DNA of 64,000 nt, from assembly GCA_014529385.2 (NCBI GenBank), contig CM043942.1, forward strand, positions 56,295,340 through 56,359,339, given 5' to 3'. The DNA is from Adiantum capillus-veneris (taxonomy: Eukaryota; Streptophyta; Polypodiopsida; Polypodiales; Pteridaceae). The translations under genes were made by a program, and so were the position numbers. Numbering within the stretch: the first letter of the stretch is position 1; each line of letters begins with the position of its first letter. Shown in pieces: positions 47,561-59,423 of the stretch. Under the pieces are notes generated by a model. It was not told the DNA's origin, ran no database searches, and worked only from the letters and a program-made list of their open reading frames with translations.

Positions 47561-48083
47561 AACGAGCTTATGTTGTCCCATTTGACTATATGTTCTAGAC
47601 TAACCCGGAATGCCCCATTTATACTTACCTCCATTGATCATATCTTGGTTTTCATATCACCTACGGTTCGAACCGTTCATCATTCTGACTCTTTAATTGG
47701 AAATTGGCATTCAATCTGCAGTTTTGATCCTTTAGAAGTTGGGTCAAAATTCATCTTGACTCGAATCTTTCCATATTTGCCATGTTCAAAGTCCTTGCTT
47801 TGAAGTTTTGACGTTTGCTTTCAAAAGTCAATTCCGACTTTCCGGCTCGACATATCTATTTTTATTGATTATCTATCATTTTTTTGCTTTTTTTTAGTGT
47901 AATTAGCCAAAATTAGTGTAATCCCCTTATATACATACTCTTATGCTGTATTGAATGGTGATGGTATGGCTCATGATTATGCCAACTAAGAGTTTGTAAG
48001 GTTCTGAAAAATAAAGGAAAGGAAAAGAAAAGAAAAGAAATAATATGATAATAATAATAAATACAAATGATAGTCCTTCCACA
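47300..48083 (-). repeat. Probable 3' LTR of P (far end uncertain)
   Basis: Minus strand starts TGTGGAAGGACTATC at 48083 directly after a polypurine tract. A TATA-like GTATATAAGG lies at 47926-47936 and an AATAAA-like signal (AATCAATAAAAATAG) about 70 bp further, the usual U3-R order. The LTR end and a second copy were not found, so the lower limit is only approximate. Confidence 0.5.
47518..47553. repeat. (CT)n microsatellite
   Basis: About 36 bp of CT within the probable LTR of P. Confidence 0.95.
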
Positions 48084-48097
48084 TTTTCCCCCCTTCC
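48084..48097 (-). other. Polypurine tract of P
   Basis: Minus strand GGAAGGGGGGAAAA, preceded by GTCGGGGACGACTC, a pre-PPT phrase common in Ty3 elements. Confidence 0.7.
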
Positions 48098-48239
48098 TAG
48101 AGTGAGTCGTCCCCGACGAGCATGTGGTAGAGTGCATGGGAACAAAGTACGTGTCTATGCATAGTTGTATAGTGTGGCTCTATGATGCTGATGGAGGATA
48201 TGCATGGGGAAACAAAATGTTGTACAAGAGAGAGGAGCT

Positions 48240-49110
48240 AAACAATATGTTCAGTGGCTGCTAGTGGTGAGGTTGCTTTGAAGCAACGTGGTCCAAACAG
48301 TAGTAATTGGAGAAGACGCGCCCTGTGTTTGAAAGGTGACCTGCATAAATTTTTATTTTACTGGTTGTTGGTTGGTTGGGTTTGCTTTGGTTGCCACTGA
48401 AATTGTTTGCTTGTGGTTTCTCTAGAAGAGGCATCTTGTGAGCGAGTTTGCTTTGGTTTCCATACCCACTTGTCATTTTTGGGTGGCTGAGAATGGTGTC
48501 TCATTGGCCTAGTTTGTCTAACAAAAGCCATAGGCAATTTGCCAAGGTATGACTTCTATCTAGGCAATGTAGGCGGACTTGTATTTTTTTGTCGGTTTGG
48601 TATCCACAATTGCTTAGGATTGGTTTGCATGATGGATTTTTTAACTCATATTTCCTTGACCGTTGTTGTGAAATATTGTTGAGCTGGTGCCTGTGGCGAT
48701 GGTAGAGGTTCCCACACATGGTCTGTTTGTACGAATGGCGTGGTGAAAGATTGGCCCTCTTTTTTAGTCAGTAAGGCATTGTCCTACCAGTTTGGTGTTG
48801 CTTGATAAGTGCGCATCCACGACACTCTCATAATAACTGCTTTGTTAAGATGCTAATCGTTGACCACATGAAACTGATGCGGATAAACTGTACTATCAAT
48901 GGTGATTGGTACATTGATGTGGCCCGAACTCTCCCGCGTTATTTTTCTAAAAGTGGAGTAGTTAACCACATTAGCTCTAGCCCCAATGTCCACTAATGCT
49001 CGCTCTATAGTGCCATTTGTAAGTGCTAAATTGATGCGTATATCCATTCCCCCTAACCATGTAGCTGCTGTTTGTATGGATGCTATTGGAGTAGTCTCAA
49101 TAGCATCGTT
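48240..49110 (-). mobile_element. P post-integrase frame with a retropepsin-like D-I-G-A
   Basis: Directly after integrase the minus strand reads INLALTNGTIERALVDIGAR and then ANVVNYSTFRKI, which resembles the start of plant Ty3 proteases (ALVDxGAxxNxxxxSxxRK). Downstream to 48240 the text is rich in Gln, Pro, Lys and Trp. A protease-like domain after integrase is not the normal Ty3 order. A trace of the same junction (after the integrase) is also present at 46430-46500 in the plus-strand copy. Confidence 0.5.
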
Positions 49111-49179
49111 CGGTTGTTCTTTTCTCTAAAAGTTTACTTGCTCCTTGCGCTTTAATATTCTGATTTTGGCTTCCTTCTA

Positions 49180-50330
49180 TGCATGTTCCTGAATGTCATG
49201 TGCTTGACTTCTGCGCTAAGATGCTGCATGTATTGTTGCGAGTTCCTCTGGTGTCAGCAAAAGAAGATATTTCTTCACCCACTCATCCAATTAGGCATCT
49301 CCTCTCTTGCTAATGTTGCAAGCTTGATGGCGCCACTTTGTGATATATCATCTATTACAAAAGGCCCCATCCCTCACTTTTTGAGTTTTGTGGAGTGTTG
49401 TTTGAGGGTATACATCAAAACATAATCCCCTTTTTGGAACTCCTTGCCGATCATGTGTTGATCATGGAAAGCCTTCATTTGTTTTTTCTGAGCATATGTC
49501 CCAACTATGGCTCTCAGTCGGGTTTCACCTAATTGTTCCAGGGTGTCTAGTCTTTCTGACAACCCATGGCCCATCCATCCTAATTGTGTCGCTACTCTTA
49601 GGGTTTTGATTAGGAATTCCAATGGTAGGATCGCATTAATCCGGAATACCAGGCTAAAGGGTGTCGTGCCAATGGAAGTTTTAAATTCTATTCTATAAGC
49701 CCATAAGACTGTGTGTAGCTTTTGATCCCAATCATTTCTTGAGTCACTGACGATTTTGGTGAGTACTGTGCATAAGATTTGGTTGATACTCTCTACTTGC
49801 CCGTTAGCTTGTGGATGATAAGGTGCCGATTTGCGATGGACTACCATGAATTCGTCGAGGAGGTTTTCAATGATGTCCTTTAAAAAGTGTGTGCCCCTAT
49901 CACTCACTATTTTGATAGGTATTCCATATCTCGTAAAGAAGTTTTCAAAAAGAACTGAGTTGTAGTTCTTGCATCCTTTTTTTGGGTCGCTTTTGCTTCC
50001 GCCCAGTTCGTCATGTAGTCTGTTGCTACTATGATGTACTCTGCGTGAGTCCTGTATCTTGGAGGTATGATGGACCAATGAAGTCAATTCCCCATTTGGT
50101 GAAAGCACGTACCCCCATCATTGGCCTTAGTAGCATTTTGTCTCTTCATAGGGGTGGTTTTTTGCGTTGGCATTCATCACATTGTTTAACATATGTCTCC
50201 TCATCCATAAACAGGATTGGCCACCATATGCCTGAGTCTAGAACAAGATTTGTCATTTTATCAGTAGAGAAATGTCACCTTGGCTATCCAAAGTGTGCTT
50301 GGTCTAAGATAACGTAATATTCGCTTTTTG
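49180..50330 (-). mobile_element. P integrase
   Basis: Zinc-finger part with GHFSTDKM and CDECQ near 50150-50290, WGIDFIGPSY (start of the core, about 50080-50110), IVSDRGTHFLKDIIENLL and KSAPYHPQANGQVESINQIL (catalytic Asp and Glu) near 49790-49910, and a C-terminal GDYVLMYTLKQHSTKLKK. It joins element DNA to the host chromosome. No chromodomain visible. Broken. Confidence 0.82.
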
Positions 50331-50340
50331 TAGCACATAG

Positions 50341-50834
50341 CCGTAGTAAATAATCGCGATTATTTACTTCTGCTATCCAGAGACTTCAAATTTGACCTTT
50401 GGGCTTATACAGTGTTAGACCAACATAAAATAAGGCCACTGGGAAATTTTGGGTTCAATTGGATCAAAATTGGTACAGATACACTCAGTTTACAGATTGC
50501 AGATTAAACCTTCGATTTTGCTAAGCTGAATGTGAAAGTCAAAATTTTGACTTCCATAGCACGAATTGAAGTGAAATACGAAGACCAATCACTAGATTTG
50601 CTAAGAGCTCTACTGTCCCTATAGAAAAATAGCTAATTTGACAAATTTTGTACAGGAATCAGGTTGCAGACGAGGAATCAGTGGCTTGACAGAAAGTTGC
50701 AATTGAGTCAAGTGGAAATTGATGACAAGTCAATCCCACGTGAATACTCTATGCAGGGCTTCATACGTCTATATGAACCCTAGATCCGATCGTGTAATAG
50801 GAAATCAATGCCTATTCTGGGAAAACACCAGTAT
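50341..50834 (+). mobile_element. Leader and gag-start fragment of an A-family element
   Basis: Matches 39255-39830 of A and 61750-62245 of B, from the last leader palindrome (50346-50367, CGCG centre) to just past the gag start (MNPRSDRVIGNQ). Cut on the left by P and on the right by the LTR of B. Confidence 0.8.
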
Positions 50835-50848
50835 AATCCCCGCGAATT

Positions 50849-51419
50849 TGTTTGTTGCAATGCCACCGCAGGTAAAAGCTCTATCCATTGACGTAAGCCA
50901 TTCACAGTATTTCGTAGCTTTTGGCATCGACGACCCGCGGCCTAATTTGATCATAACTAGGAATTTACACTTTTAAAACGAAAACTAATCATAGGCGGGG
51001 TATTGGGACATGAGTGTAAGCATTTAGGTGCATTCTGGGTCAAAAAGGACTAGGTCAAAAATCCACTGCTGTTAATAATCGCGATTTTGGAACTTGACCT
51101 AAAGTTGGGTTTGAGGCCATAGGTATGTGTGCTTAGGTCTTATAAACTTGTCCTAGAAGTTTCGTTACGTTTGGATGTCATTTGATGCTGTAACGGATAT
51201 GATTTGCTTTGGATGAGTGATTGGCTTTTGGTGATTTCAGTCACTTGAGTGTAGTTTGAGTTAGATGCGAGTTTTTAGTTGTTTTTCGAGAGATTGACAA
51301 CCTCTTGTAGCCTCTATGCACTAGTCGAGTTAGCTTCGTCCCATGGTTTGACAAATTAATCGTGGTTCTCGCTAATACTGCAATAAGATAGGATAGTGAG
51401 GTTAGACATGCGTCCCACA
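50849..51419 (+). repeat. 5' LTR of B
   Basis: Ends GCGTCCCACA before the primer site; the last 255 bp match the A LTR at 17451-17698. The start at 50849 is inferred from a TG and the break from the flanking gag fragment. It contains GTTAATAATCGCGATT (51071-51086), half of a leader-type palindrome. Confidence 0.65.
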
Positions 51420-51421
51420 TT

Positions 51422-51441
51422 TGGCGCCGCTGTCGAGGATC
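51422..51441 (+). other. Primer-binding site of B
   Basis: TGGCGCCGCTGTCGAGGATC, one base different from the site in A. Confidence 0.8.
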
Positions 51442-51839
51442 GAAAAGACCTAAACTAGAAAAAAACATGAGCGTCTTGTGTAATTGTCCTTTAACTTTCT
51501 CTAGGTTCGCTTAGAGTTCAAAACTCTCTTTTAGAAACCCCATAGCTTAAGATGGTCGTCTTTTGCTGTGTAGAGGTAGCTTGGAAGTAATCGTACTTGC
51601 TGAGTACCTTTAGGATTGTAGGATTGTAGATTTAGATTATGTTTTGGAGAATGATTGGTAGACAAAACAAGTCTTAAGATCAAAACTCTGAAAAACATAA
51701 AAAACACAAGAAAACGAGTGTTTGTGGACACTTCCACAACCCCATTGCATGAGAAACTAGGAGTAGGGTAAGTAGGATCCGAGGTGGATTTCATAGCATT
51801 GCTCTCTCTGAAAGAATCAAGTGTGAGTTGTTATGAAGG

Positions 51840-53433
51840 TGTCATAATAATCAATATCTAATTCTCCTAAATGACTATCTCATATTAAACTGATCATTTA
51901 ATGTGGGGAAGTACCAGGGGAGAAAAGGTTAGAATATTGGTGAAGCTAGCAGACCGGCCACAGTAGGGATCCAAAGGAGGGAAAATAGGGATCCAAAGGG
52001 GGAGGGGCCATCTGCAAAGAGCCATGTGCAAAAATGGGCTAAAAAGACCCTAAGGTTGAGCCCATTAAGACTTCCAAAATGCTAAGGTTCAAAAATTCAA
52101 AGGTTGTGTCCAAAGGTCAACCCTAGGGAAAATTGGATGCTTTGTGTGTACCCTAAAAGTCTTTGCACATCCCTACATGGAAGGGGGTGAGCCCTTCTTC
52201 TAGGGGATGAGAGAGAAAGCCACACACACACACACACACAGGCTCCCTTTACACAAAGGGAATGAGGGACACAAGTCAGCTCCCTAGCCCAGATGCCCAC
52301 AAGGTGTGCCCAGTTTCTATTGGATGAACCTTGAAGTGGACCAATGAGAACTAAGCTAGAGTAAATCTAGCTTAATTAATTTAAAAACATTTAATAAAAG
52401 AAACCAATGAGAATTAAGTCTCCTAGAAGACTATTGGGCAGTCTCGCAAGGGGTCCAATGAGCATTCAAGAGCCCAATGGCTTGCCTGATTCCTATTGGC
52501 CAGGAGGCAAAGGGGTCCAATGAGAGTTTAGTTTAATTATTTAATTACCTAAAGCTCTCACAAAAGGGGAAAGGGGGACACATGTCAGAAGGCTATCACT
52601 TATGCTGCTTAATTGTAATTGGCTTGACTTGGGGAGGGCCAATGAGGCTGCAGAAAGAGCAAATAGCAAGGGGGCTCGCCCAAGAGAGAGAGGGGGCTGA
52701 TTTTTGCAAGGCATTATCACACACACACTCACACAATCTCAGGTGTGAAGAAAGAGAAGACTATCTCTTCCCAAGCTTTAATGGAGAACTCATCACCTAC
52801 TCCAAGCTTGTGAGATAGAAGCCTACATCAACACTCTCTTGGCATGTGGATGCAAAATCCAACCAAGAGCCAAGCTTCAATGCATGCTCATCTCCTCTAC
52901 CAAGCTAATTACTAAGCTAAGCTATGCTAATATGAGTGATTATGTGAGGAGATGTACATCTTTCTCGTAAGATACTCCTTCTTCCTCTCAATCTACTCTC
53001 ATACCCTGCTAGCTCTCACCATCTTCGAAGGTGTGTGAGGTCTTAGGTCTGAGAACGGGGATAATTCAAGTTGTGTTTGTTAAGTGTTTTACTTAGTGCA
53101 TGAAGCTTTCATCTTCATTGCACTAGCTAGTCTTGAAGGAACACAAAGAATTGTATTGTACAATGTCTCTCTTGATGGGAGAAGCCATAATACAAAGCCT
53201 TTTGGAGGGGGGACCGGCTCCATGCAAATCCGGTCCTCAACTAATGTCATTAGCTTAATTTCTCTCTCTTTTGAAAGTATTGTCGATGCTATCTAACTAG
53301 GTGTTATGCTTTTTGTTGCTCTCTCCACCCAAGCACTCTTGTAATTCTCATTAGGAATCTATTCTAATGAAATGCCCTCTACGTTCATGCTAATTTCCGC
53401 TACACATAAGTTATTAGGCCATTAAATGTTACA
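51840..53433 (+). repeat. 5' LTR of C
   Basis: TGTCATAATAATCAATATC...GTTACA. A CA microsatellite at about 52222-52241. Contains several CCAATGAGA-type words (about 52350-52530). Confidence 0.93.
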
Positions 53434-53434
53434 T

Positions 53435-53446
53435 TGGTATCAGAGC
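53435..53446 (+). other. Primer-binding site of C
   Basis: TGGTATCAGAGC, complementary to the 3' end of initiator tRNA-Met, one base after the LTR end. Confidence 0.92.
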
Positions 53447-53842
53447 TCAAGGTTTCTCTTTTCTTGCTCAAGAATGGAGGTCCTCAAGCTAGCTACAAAT
53501 GGTTGGTATTATTAATTGCCTGTGAGTAAGTAGAATAGGGATTTTTCAGCCTTGCAGTGCGCTTGCCTTTGTGCAGTTAACGGGGCATCACCGTCGAGAG
53601 CTATGGTCTTAATAGTGGAGTCCTACGGGGCTTGCCTACGGCTTAACCACTATTGAGCTATTAGAAGCTTGACAGGAACTGGTGCTGTTTTGGTGTTGAA
53701 AGACCCTCTCTTCTATTCCTTGCAATTAATGGTATTCAAGCCGCGGGTACAGTAGCTTGAGTGCTTTTGCTAAAGGGGTAAAGAGGAGTAGCAACTAGGG
53801 CTTGAAGTGCCAAAGTACACCTAAAAAGTTTACACCTAAAGG
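53447..53842 (+). other. Leader of C
   Basis: About 400 bp between primer site and gag. No repeat or palindrome like those in A, B or E1. Confidence 0.7.
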
Positions 53843-55450
53843 TTGTTAGAATTGCTGACAATAGTAAAGAGAGTGAAATTAATGTTGATAACTTTGATTT
53901 TGCTCATGAGCAAGCTACTAATGATGCTTCAATGCTTGTTAACTATCTTGTTTCTAGGCTTCAACAAGCCATGGGCAATCCATCTCTCCAAAGTGAAGTG
54001 CAACGGCAGCTCCGTGCTCACGGGATTCTCCAAGCTCATCACCATGACGAGAGAACACCTAGGAAGCCTCCTTGTGAGACTACCAAAAGAGGTCTCTCTC
54101 CGATTCGGGAAGAAGAAGAGAATCCTTATGAAGGGCTCAAGAATTTACTTCTTGATGATGCATCTCCTTTCCAAAGGAGAACTCAAGAGCCTCCACCGAA
54201 GGAACGAGAAAGAAGCGAGTCTCCTGCCACCTCGGTGGAGATGGCTCCACGAAGACGACGGGCTAAACGCTCTCCATCACCACCAAAGCGGAGAAGACCA
54301 TCGTAATCTTCTCCTCACCACAATTCAAAGAGGGATGATAAAAAGCAAGAGAAGAAAAAGGCGAGAAAGATGACACCCTCTTCTCCATCTTCTTCATCCT
54401 CTTCCTCTTATGAAAGTGATGGTGAAGACGACAAAGTTCAAGACAAGAAAAAGGCGAGAAAGAGGTCACCCTCTTCTCCACCTTCTTCAAATTCTTCACC
54501 TTCTGAAGAAAGTGATGGTGCAACCTTTGAACCATCAAAAAGAAGAGGCCATAGGAAATCCTATGCCGCATGGAAGAGGTCATCCAAGTTGAATAAATTC
54601 AAAGAGGGAGGGAAGAGCATCTCTTTCCTTACCTATGATGGTACCTTTGGTGCTTTGGACAAAGTCTTGGACTTTATCCAACAATTCGATGCGGCGTTTG
54701 GAGATGAGGGCTTCACGGAGTCCTCTAAGCTACGCCATGTAGCTATGCACTTTCAAAAGTCTGCCAGACAATGGTGGTCTAGCCTACGAGCAAACGGTGA
54801 AGCTCCACGAACATGGAAAACTTTAAGAGCTTCCATTATGAATCAGTTTTTGGCCACCGATGCCAAAGACAAAGTACTCACCGAATGGCAAAGCTTAAAG
54901 CTCTCTCCCAATGAATCCATCCACAAATATGTAGACAAGTTTTGGGACCTACAACTCAAATCCACTGTCTTCAAAAAGTTGGATTTTGGAGAGCAAAAGC
55001 AACAATTTTGTGCGAGCTTAACCGAAGAAATGGCGGAGTATGTCAACTCCCAAAGGCCACGTACCATATCGGTGGTAATACACCACACTATGGTGGCCTC
55101 TCGAATCAATTTCCAAACGGGGGCTAAAAGAAATAATAAGCCCCCGGAAAACAAGGGTTCCAATGAGCCTAAGGGGAAGGACAATGTCCAAAAGTCTCCT
55201 AAGGGCAACTCCAACAAAGCTAAAGAGAAGGGATTTTACAAAGGTAAGAATAAACTCTCTCCTGAAGAGCTTGAGCGTTATCGTAAGGATAATCGGTGTT
55301 TCAAGTGCGGCGAACAAGGGCATGCGTACCGCACTTGTCCCCAAAAGAACAACAGCCAAGATTATCCTAGAGCTTCTTTGGTTGAAATCCAAGAGGAGGA
55401 GACTCACCAAACTCACCACAAAATATCTCCTCTATGCCATGCTTGGGAAA
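53843..55450 (+). mobile_element. C gag
   Basis: N-terminal part with charged, Ser-rich low-complexity text (poly-Ser near 54380-54410). Capsid core at about 54630-55110: FLTYDGTFGALDKVLDFIQQ, WWSSLRANGEAPRTWKTLRA, LSPNESIHKYVDKFWDLQ. A single CCHC knuckle (C-F-K-C-G-E-Q-G-H-A-Y-R-T-C) near 55297-55340 ends it. Confidence 0.85.
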
Positions 55451-57020
55451 AGGTAAGAGAACATGATGCTTTTATTCTCTTTGACCCTGGTTCTACTCAC
55501 AATTTCATATCTATGGAGTTAGCCACCAAGCTAGGCATACAATCCTATGAGATGGCAGATGTCCTACCCGTAGATAGTGCCTTCAAGGGGCAAGAAGCTT
55601 CAGTCACTCCCTTAATTGGAAAATTGAGGCTTCATGTCCAAGGCTATGTGGACAAAGAGGACTTCTTTATCTCTCCTCTCAAGCATGAGGATGTAATCCT
55701 AGGGGCACCATGGTTTGACCGCCTGGCTGCCGATGTTAAATTTCCTGAAAGGAGAATCTCCTTTAAGTTCAGGGAAAAAGACATGTATATAGATGCTAAG
55801 GAAATGGGTAACACTATCCCCATTGTACATACACCAGCTTTCAACAAGTCAATAAAGAGCTCTATTTCAGTGTACATGATTTTTGTTAAAGATTCTCAAA
55901 ATGAACCTAATGCTTTAGCAAAAGAAAATAAAAGCAACCAAAAGGAAGTAGAGTTATCCAATTTTCTCAAGGGGTTTCAAGATGTTTTTATTGACGACAT
56001 CCCTTGTGAGCTACCTCCTAAACGAGGTAATGATGACCATGCAATTGAACTTCTTCCAGGAAGTTCACTGCCTAACAAACCTCCTTATAGATTTTCTCAA
56101 GCTCAACAAGAGGAGATTATGCGGCAAGTGCATGAGTTAGTTGAGAAGGGTATGGTTAGGCCAAGCTCATCTCCATTTTGCTCACCTGTGCTATTAGTGC
56201 AAAAGAAAGACGACACATATCGTATGTGTGTCGACTATAGAGCACTAAATAGGATCACTATCAAGAATAGGTTTCCCGTTCCACGGGTAGAAGACCTATT
56301 TGATAAGCTACACAGATCGGCCTACTTTAGTAGGATTGACCTAAAAAGTGGTTATCATCAAATAAGGATAGTTGATCAAGACATTGTAAAGACTGCATTT
56401 CGCACCACATTTGGTCTTTACGAATACATTGTCATGCCTTTTGGCTTGACCAATGCATCAGCCACATTCAACCGCTTGATGGAGAAGCTGTTCAGGCCTC
56501 ATCGAACCTTCACTAGAGTGTTCTTTGATGATATTATCATCTACTCTTATTCATTGGAGGAACACAAGAAACACCTTCAGGTAATATTTCAAGTTTTGAG
56601 AGAGAATAAACTTTATGTTAATCGAAAGAAAAGTGAATTTTTCTTGCAAGAGATTCAGTATTTAGGTCATATTATCTCTCAAGATGGCATCCAAATGGGT
56701 CCATCTAAGTTAGAGGTAATAAAAGGATGGCCTAAACCAAGGAATCTTCATGAACTAAGAAGCTTTATAGGTATGTCTGCATACTATAGACGCTGCATAG
56801 AAAAGTTCTCACAAATTTCGGGACCATTACATGACCTAACAAAGAAAAGCGTTAGGTATACATGGTCTGCTAAAGAGAACAATGCTTTTGGAAAGCTTAA
56901 AGAAAAGCTTATCTCTCAACCTGTGCTTACACTATCGGATCTCTCAAAACCATTTGAGGTCCAATGTGATGCTTCTTGGAGCTGTTTTGCTCCAAGAAGG
57001 GCACGCCATAGGCTGTGAGA
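55451..57020 (+). mobile_element. C retropepsin, RT and start of RNase H
   Basis: Protease with FDPGSTHNFISMELATKLGI (55480-55540; D-P-G, a common plant chromovirus variant of D-S-G) and ILGAPWFDRLAADV. RT from about 56140: MVRPSSSPFCSPVLLVQKKD, YRMCVDYRALNRITIKNRFP, DLKSGYHQIRI, MPFGLTNASATFNRLM and the catalytic FFDDIIIYS at 56521-56547. RNase H opens with FEVQCDAS near 56955. Confidence 0.92.
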
Positions 57021-58400
57021 GTCGAAGGCTCGACCCTGTTGAGCAAGCTCTAGGAATATACGAAAAAGAACTCCTTGCAGTTCTACATGCCTTAGACTCA
57101 TGGAAGCACTATTTATTGGGGACTCCTTTCATTCTGCGAATGGATCACCAAAGTCTTAAGTACTTCATGACGCAGACCAAGCTCTCTGACAAACAAATGA
57201 GGTGGGAAAATTTCCTTTCGCAATTTCATTTTCATATTGCTCACATTGCTGGCAAGCATAATCAAGTAGCTGATGCAATCTCAAGACGGCCGAGAGTGAA
57301 TGCGGTTTCCATAGTAACTCACAATGATCTATCTTCAATGATAGATGAGTATGCTATTGATCCCGATTTTAGAAATGTTATTTCAGCCATTGCATTAGGG
57401 AAGAAAGAAGAACCATTTACTTTACAAGATGGTTATCTTCTCTATGGCAATAGACTATGCGTTACTAACTCACTACGTGAGAAAGTAATGTATGAATCTC
57501 ATGCTCCACCTTATGCGGGGCATAGAGGGATTCAGTCTACCACAAAGGGAATTGAAACATATTTCTATTGGCCTACCATGAAAGTGAACATACAAGAGTA
57601 TGTTTCCAAATGTGTGGTATGCCAAAAGACAAAATTTGATAGAGGGAAGCAACTTGGATTGCTTCAACCCTTGCCAATCCCTAATTCACCATGGGAGAGC
57701 ATATCCATGGATTTTATCTTTGGATTGCCTAAGTCTATCCATGGGAATACGGGAATATGGACGATAGTAGACAGGTTCAGTAAACAAGCTTATTTTATAC
57801 CTGTCAAAAAGACTATCAAAGCCCATCAAATGGCAACCCTCTTTATTTCACAAATTTTCAAGTACCATGGCTTGTCAATGTCCATAGTGTAGGATAGAGA
57901 TCCTAGAATGACCAGTAATTTCTGGAAGGGTCTTTTTGAGAATTTAGGGACAAGGCTAAACTTCTCTTCGGCCTATCATCCACAAACGAATGGCCAAAGT
58001 GAAATAGCTAACCTAACCATTCTCGATCTACTAAAAGCCTATGTAACGGAAGTAGATCAAAGATCCCAATGGGAGAAGTACTTACCCTTAGTGGAGTATG
58101 CTTACAATAACACTGTACATACTTCCACGGGAAAAGCACCTTTCGAGGTAATTGAGAGAAGATAAAAAAGTCCCTTGCTACTTAAGGTACATGGGAAGAT
58201 CTTTGCTGCAGATGAGTATAGCCGAGATCTACAAGAATCTTTTCAAAAGATTAAGGATGCTATCTCTATCTCACAGCAAAGGCAAAAGGCTGCTCCTGAC
58301 AAGCACAGAAGAGCCCAAGCCCTTCCAGATTCTTAGGCCTATCAACTCAAGTTGCCCAATCATTGGCTCATCCACAATGCTTTCCATGTGAGCCTATTAA
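57021..58400 (+). mobile_element. C RNase H and integrase
   Basis: RNase H continues with LGIYEKELLAVLHALDSWKH and IAGKHNQVADAISRRPRV (57250-57300). Integrase zinc finger: HAPPYAGHRGIQST and CVVCQKTK (57500-57640); core with SMDFIFGLPKS, TNFWKG-like and FSSAYHPQTNGQSEIANLTI (catalytic residues, to about 58030), then WEKYLPLVEYAYNNTVHTST. A few breaks are present. Confidence 0.9.
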
Positions 58401-58660
58401 AGCCTTACAAAGGAGAGCCACCTCAAGAACCAACTATTGAAGACCCACCGGAGATCTAGGACCAAGAGAGGTGTTGCAGCCCGAGTCCATTCTCCGACAT
58501 GAAGACAAGGTATTAAGAGGCGGTAAGACTATCCGACGATATCTTATTAAGTTTACGAATTATCCTTTTGAAGATGCTAGATGGATGCAAGGCATACAAT
58601 TAAAGAATAACCTAAACCTTGTCAATGCTTACAATGCTTCCCAAGAGTAAGCAAATGTAC
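58401..58660 (+). mobile_element. C chromodomain-like C terminus
   Basis: About 58485-58600 reads LQPESILRHEDKVLRGGKTI then RRYLIKFTNYPFEDARWM, the layout of plant chromovirus chromodomains (PExIL...R.G..I..YLVKW..Y...DATWE). It would direct integration to marked chromatin. The exact lineage (Tekay, Galadriel, Reina) is not fixed. Confidence 0.75.
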
Positions 58661-59005
58661 AAAATGTTAAAAATGAACAAAGTTTTTGTCTTATAAGACT
58701 CTCTTTTTCTTTATTTGTGCACAAAAATGAAGTAGTATGCATGATTAGATCAAGTTTGCGGAGACGACGTCTCCCAAACACCAAGTAGAGCTTGTCACTC
58801 TACTATGGAAGACTGATAGGACTAATGTGCAGACATGCTTGCGATAGCCTTAGGCTCTCAAGCGCCAAATGGACTAGTCATCCATTGTGGAATGATGTCG
58901 TAGGGTAACATAGGGATCCTCTACCCGCTAAGAAAAGGACTCATGAACATGCTTTATCTTCTCTACACCATAGTCGAGGACGACTATGATTTCAAGAGAG
59001 AGGTA

Positions 59006-59392
59006 ATGTCATAATAATCAATATCTAATTCTCCTAAATGACTATCTCATATTAAACTGATCATTTAATGTGGGGAACTGCCAGGGGAGAAAAGGTTAGA
59101 ATATTGGTGAAGCTAGCAGACCGGCCACCGTAGGGATCCAAAGGAGGGAAAATAGGGATCCAAAGGGGGGGGCGGGGGGGCATCTGCAAAAGAGCCATGT
59201 GCAACAATGGGCTAAAAAGACCCTAAGGTTGAGCCCATTAAGACTTCCAAAATGCTAAGGTTCCAAAATTCAAAGGTTTTGTCCAAAGGTCAACCCTAGG
59301 AAAAATTGGATGCTTTGTGTGTGCCCTAAAAGTCTTTGCACATCCCTACATGGGAGGGGGCGAGCCCTTCTTCTAGGGGATGAGAGAGAAAG

Positions 59393-59423
<31 letters not shown>

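Larger units (their letters stand above)
48084..50340 (-). mobile_element. P: 3' half of a Ty3/gypsy OTA-type element
   Basis: Minus strand: integrase (about 50330-49180), a post-integrase frame (about 49110-48240) and a polypurine tract. The integrase matches the plus-strand copy at 45551-46510 with few changes. Its upstream side is cut at 50340, where a leader fragment of the A family begins. Broken, with several interruptions. Confidence 0.7.

Noticed and set aside
53084-53296. 70-residue frame in the C LTR, repeated at 60263-60475
   Set aside because: It repeats because the LTR repeats; changes between the copies do not favour synonymous sites by eye, and no domain is visible.
53435-53446. 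TGGTATCAGAGC as part of a tRNA gene
   Set aside because: It is the primer-binding site next to an LTR end; no cloverleaf surrounds it.
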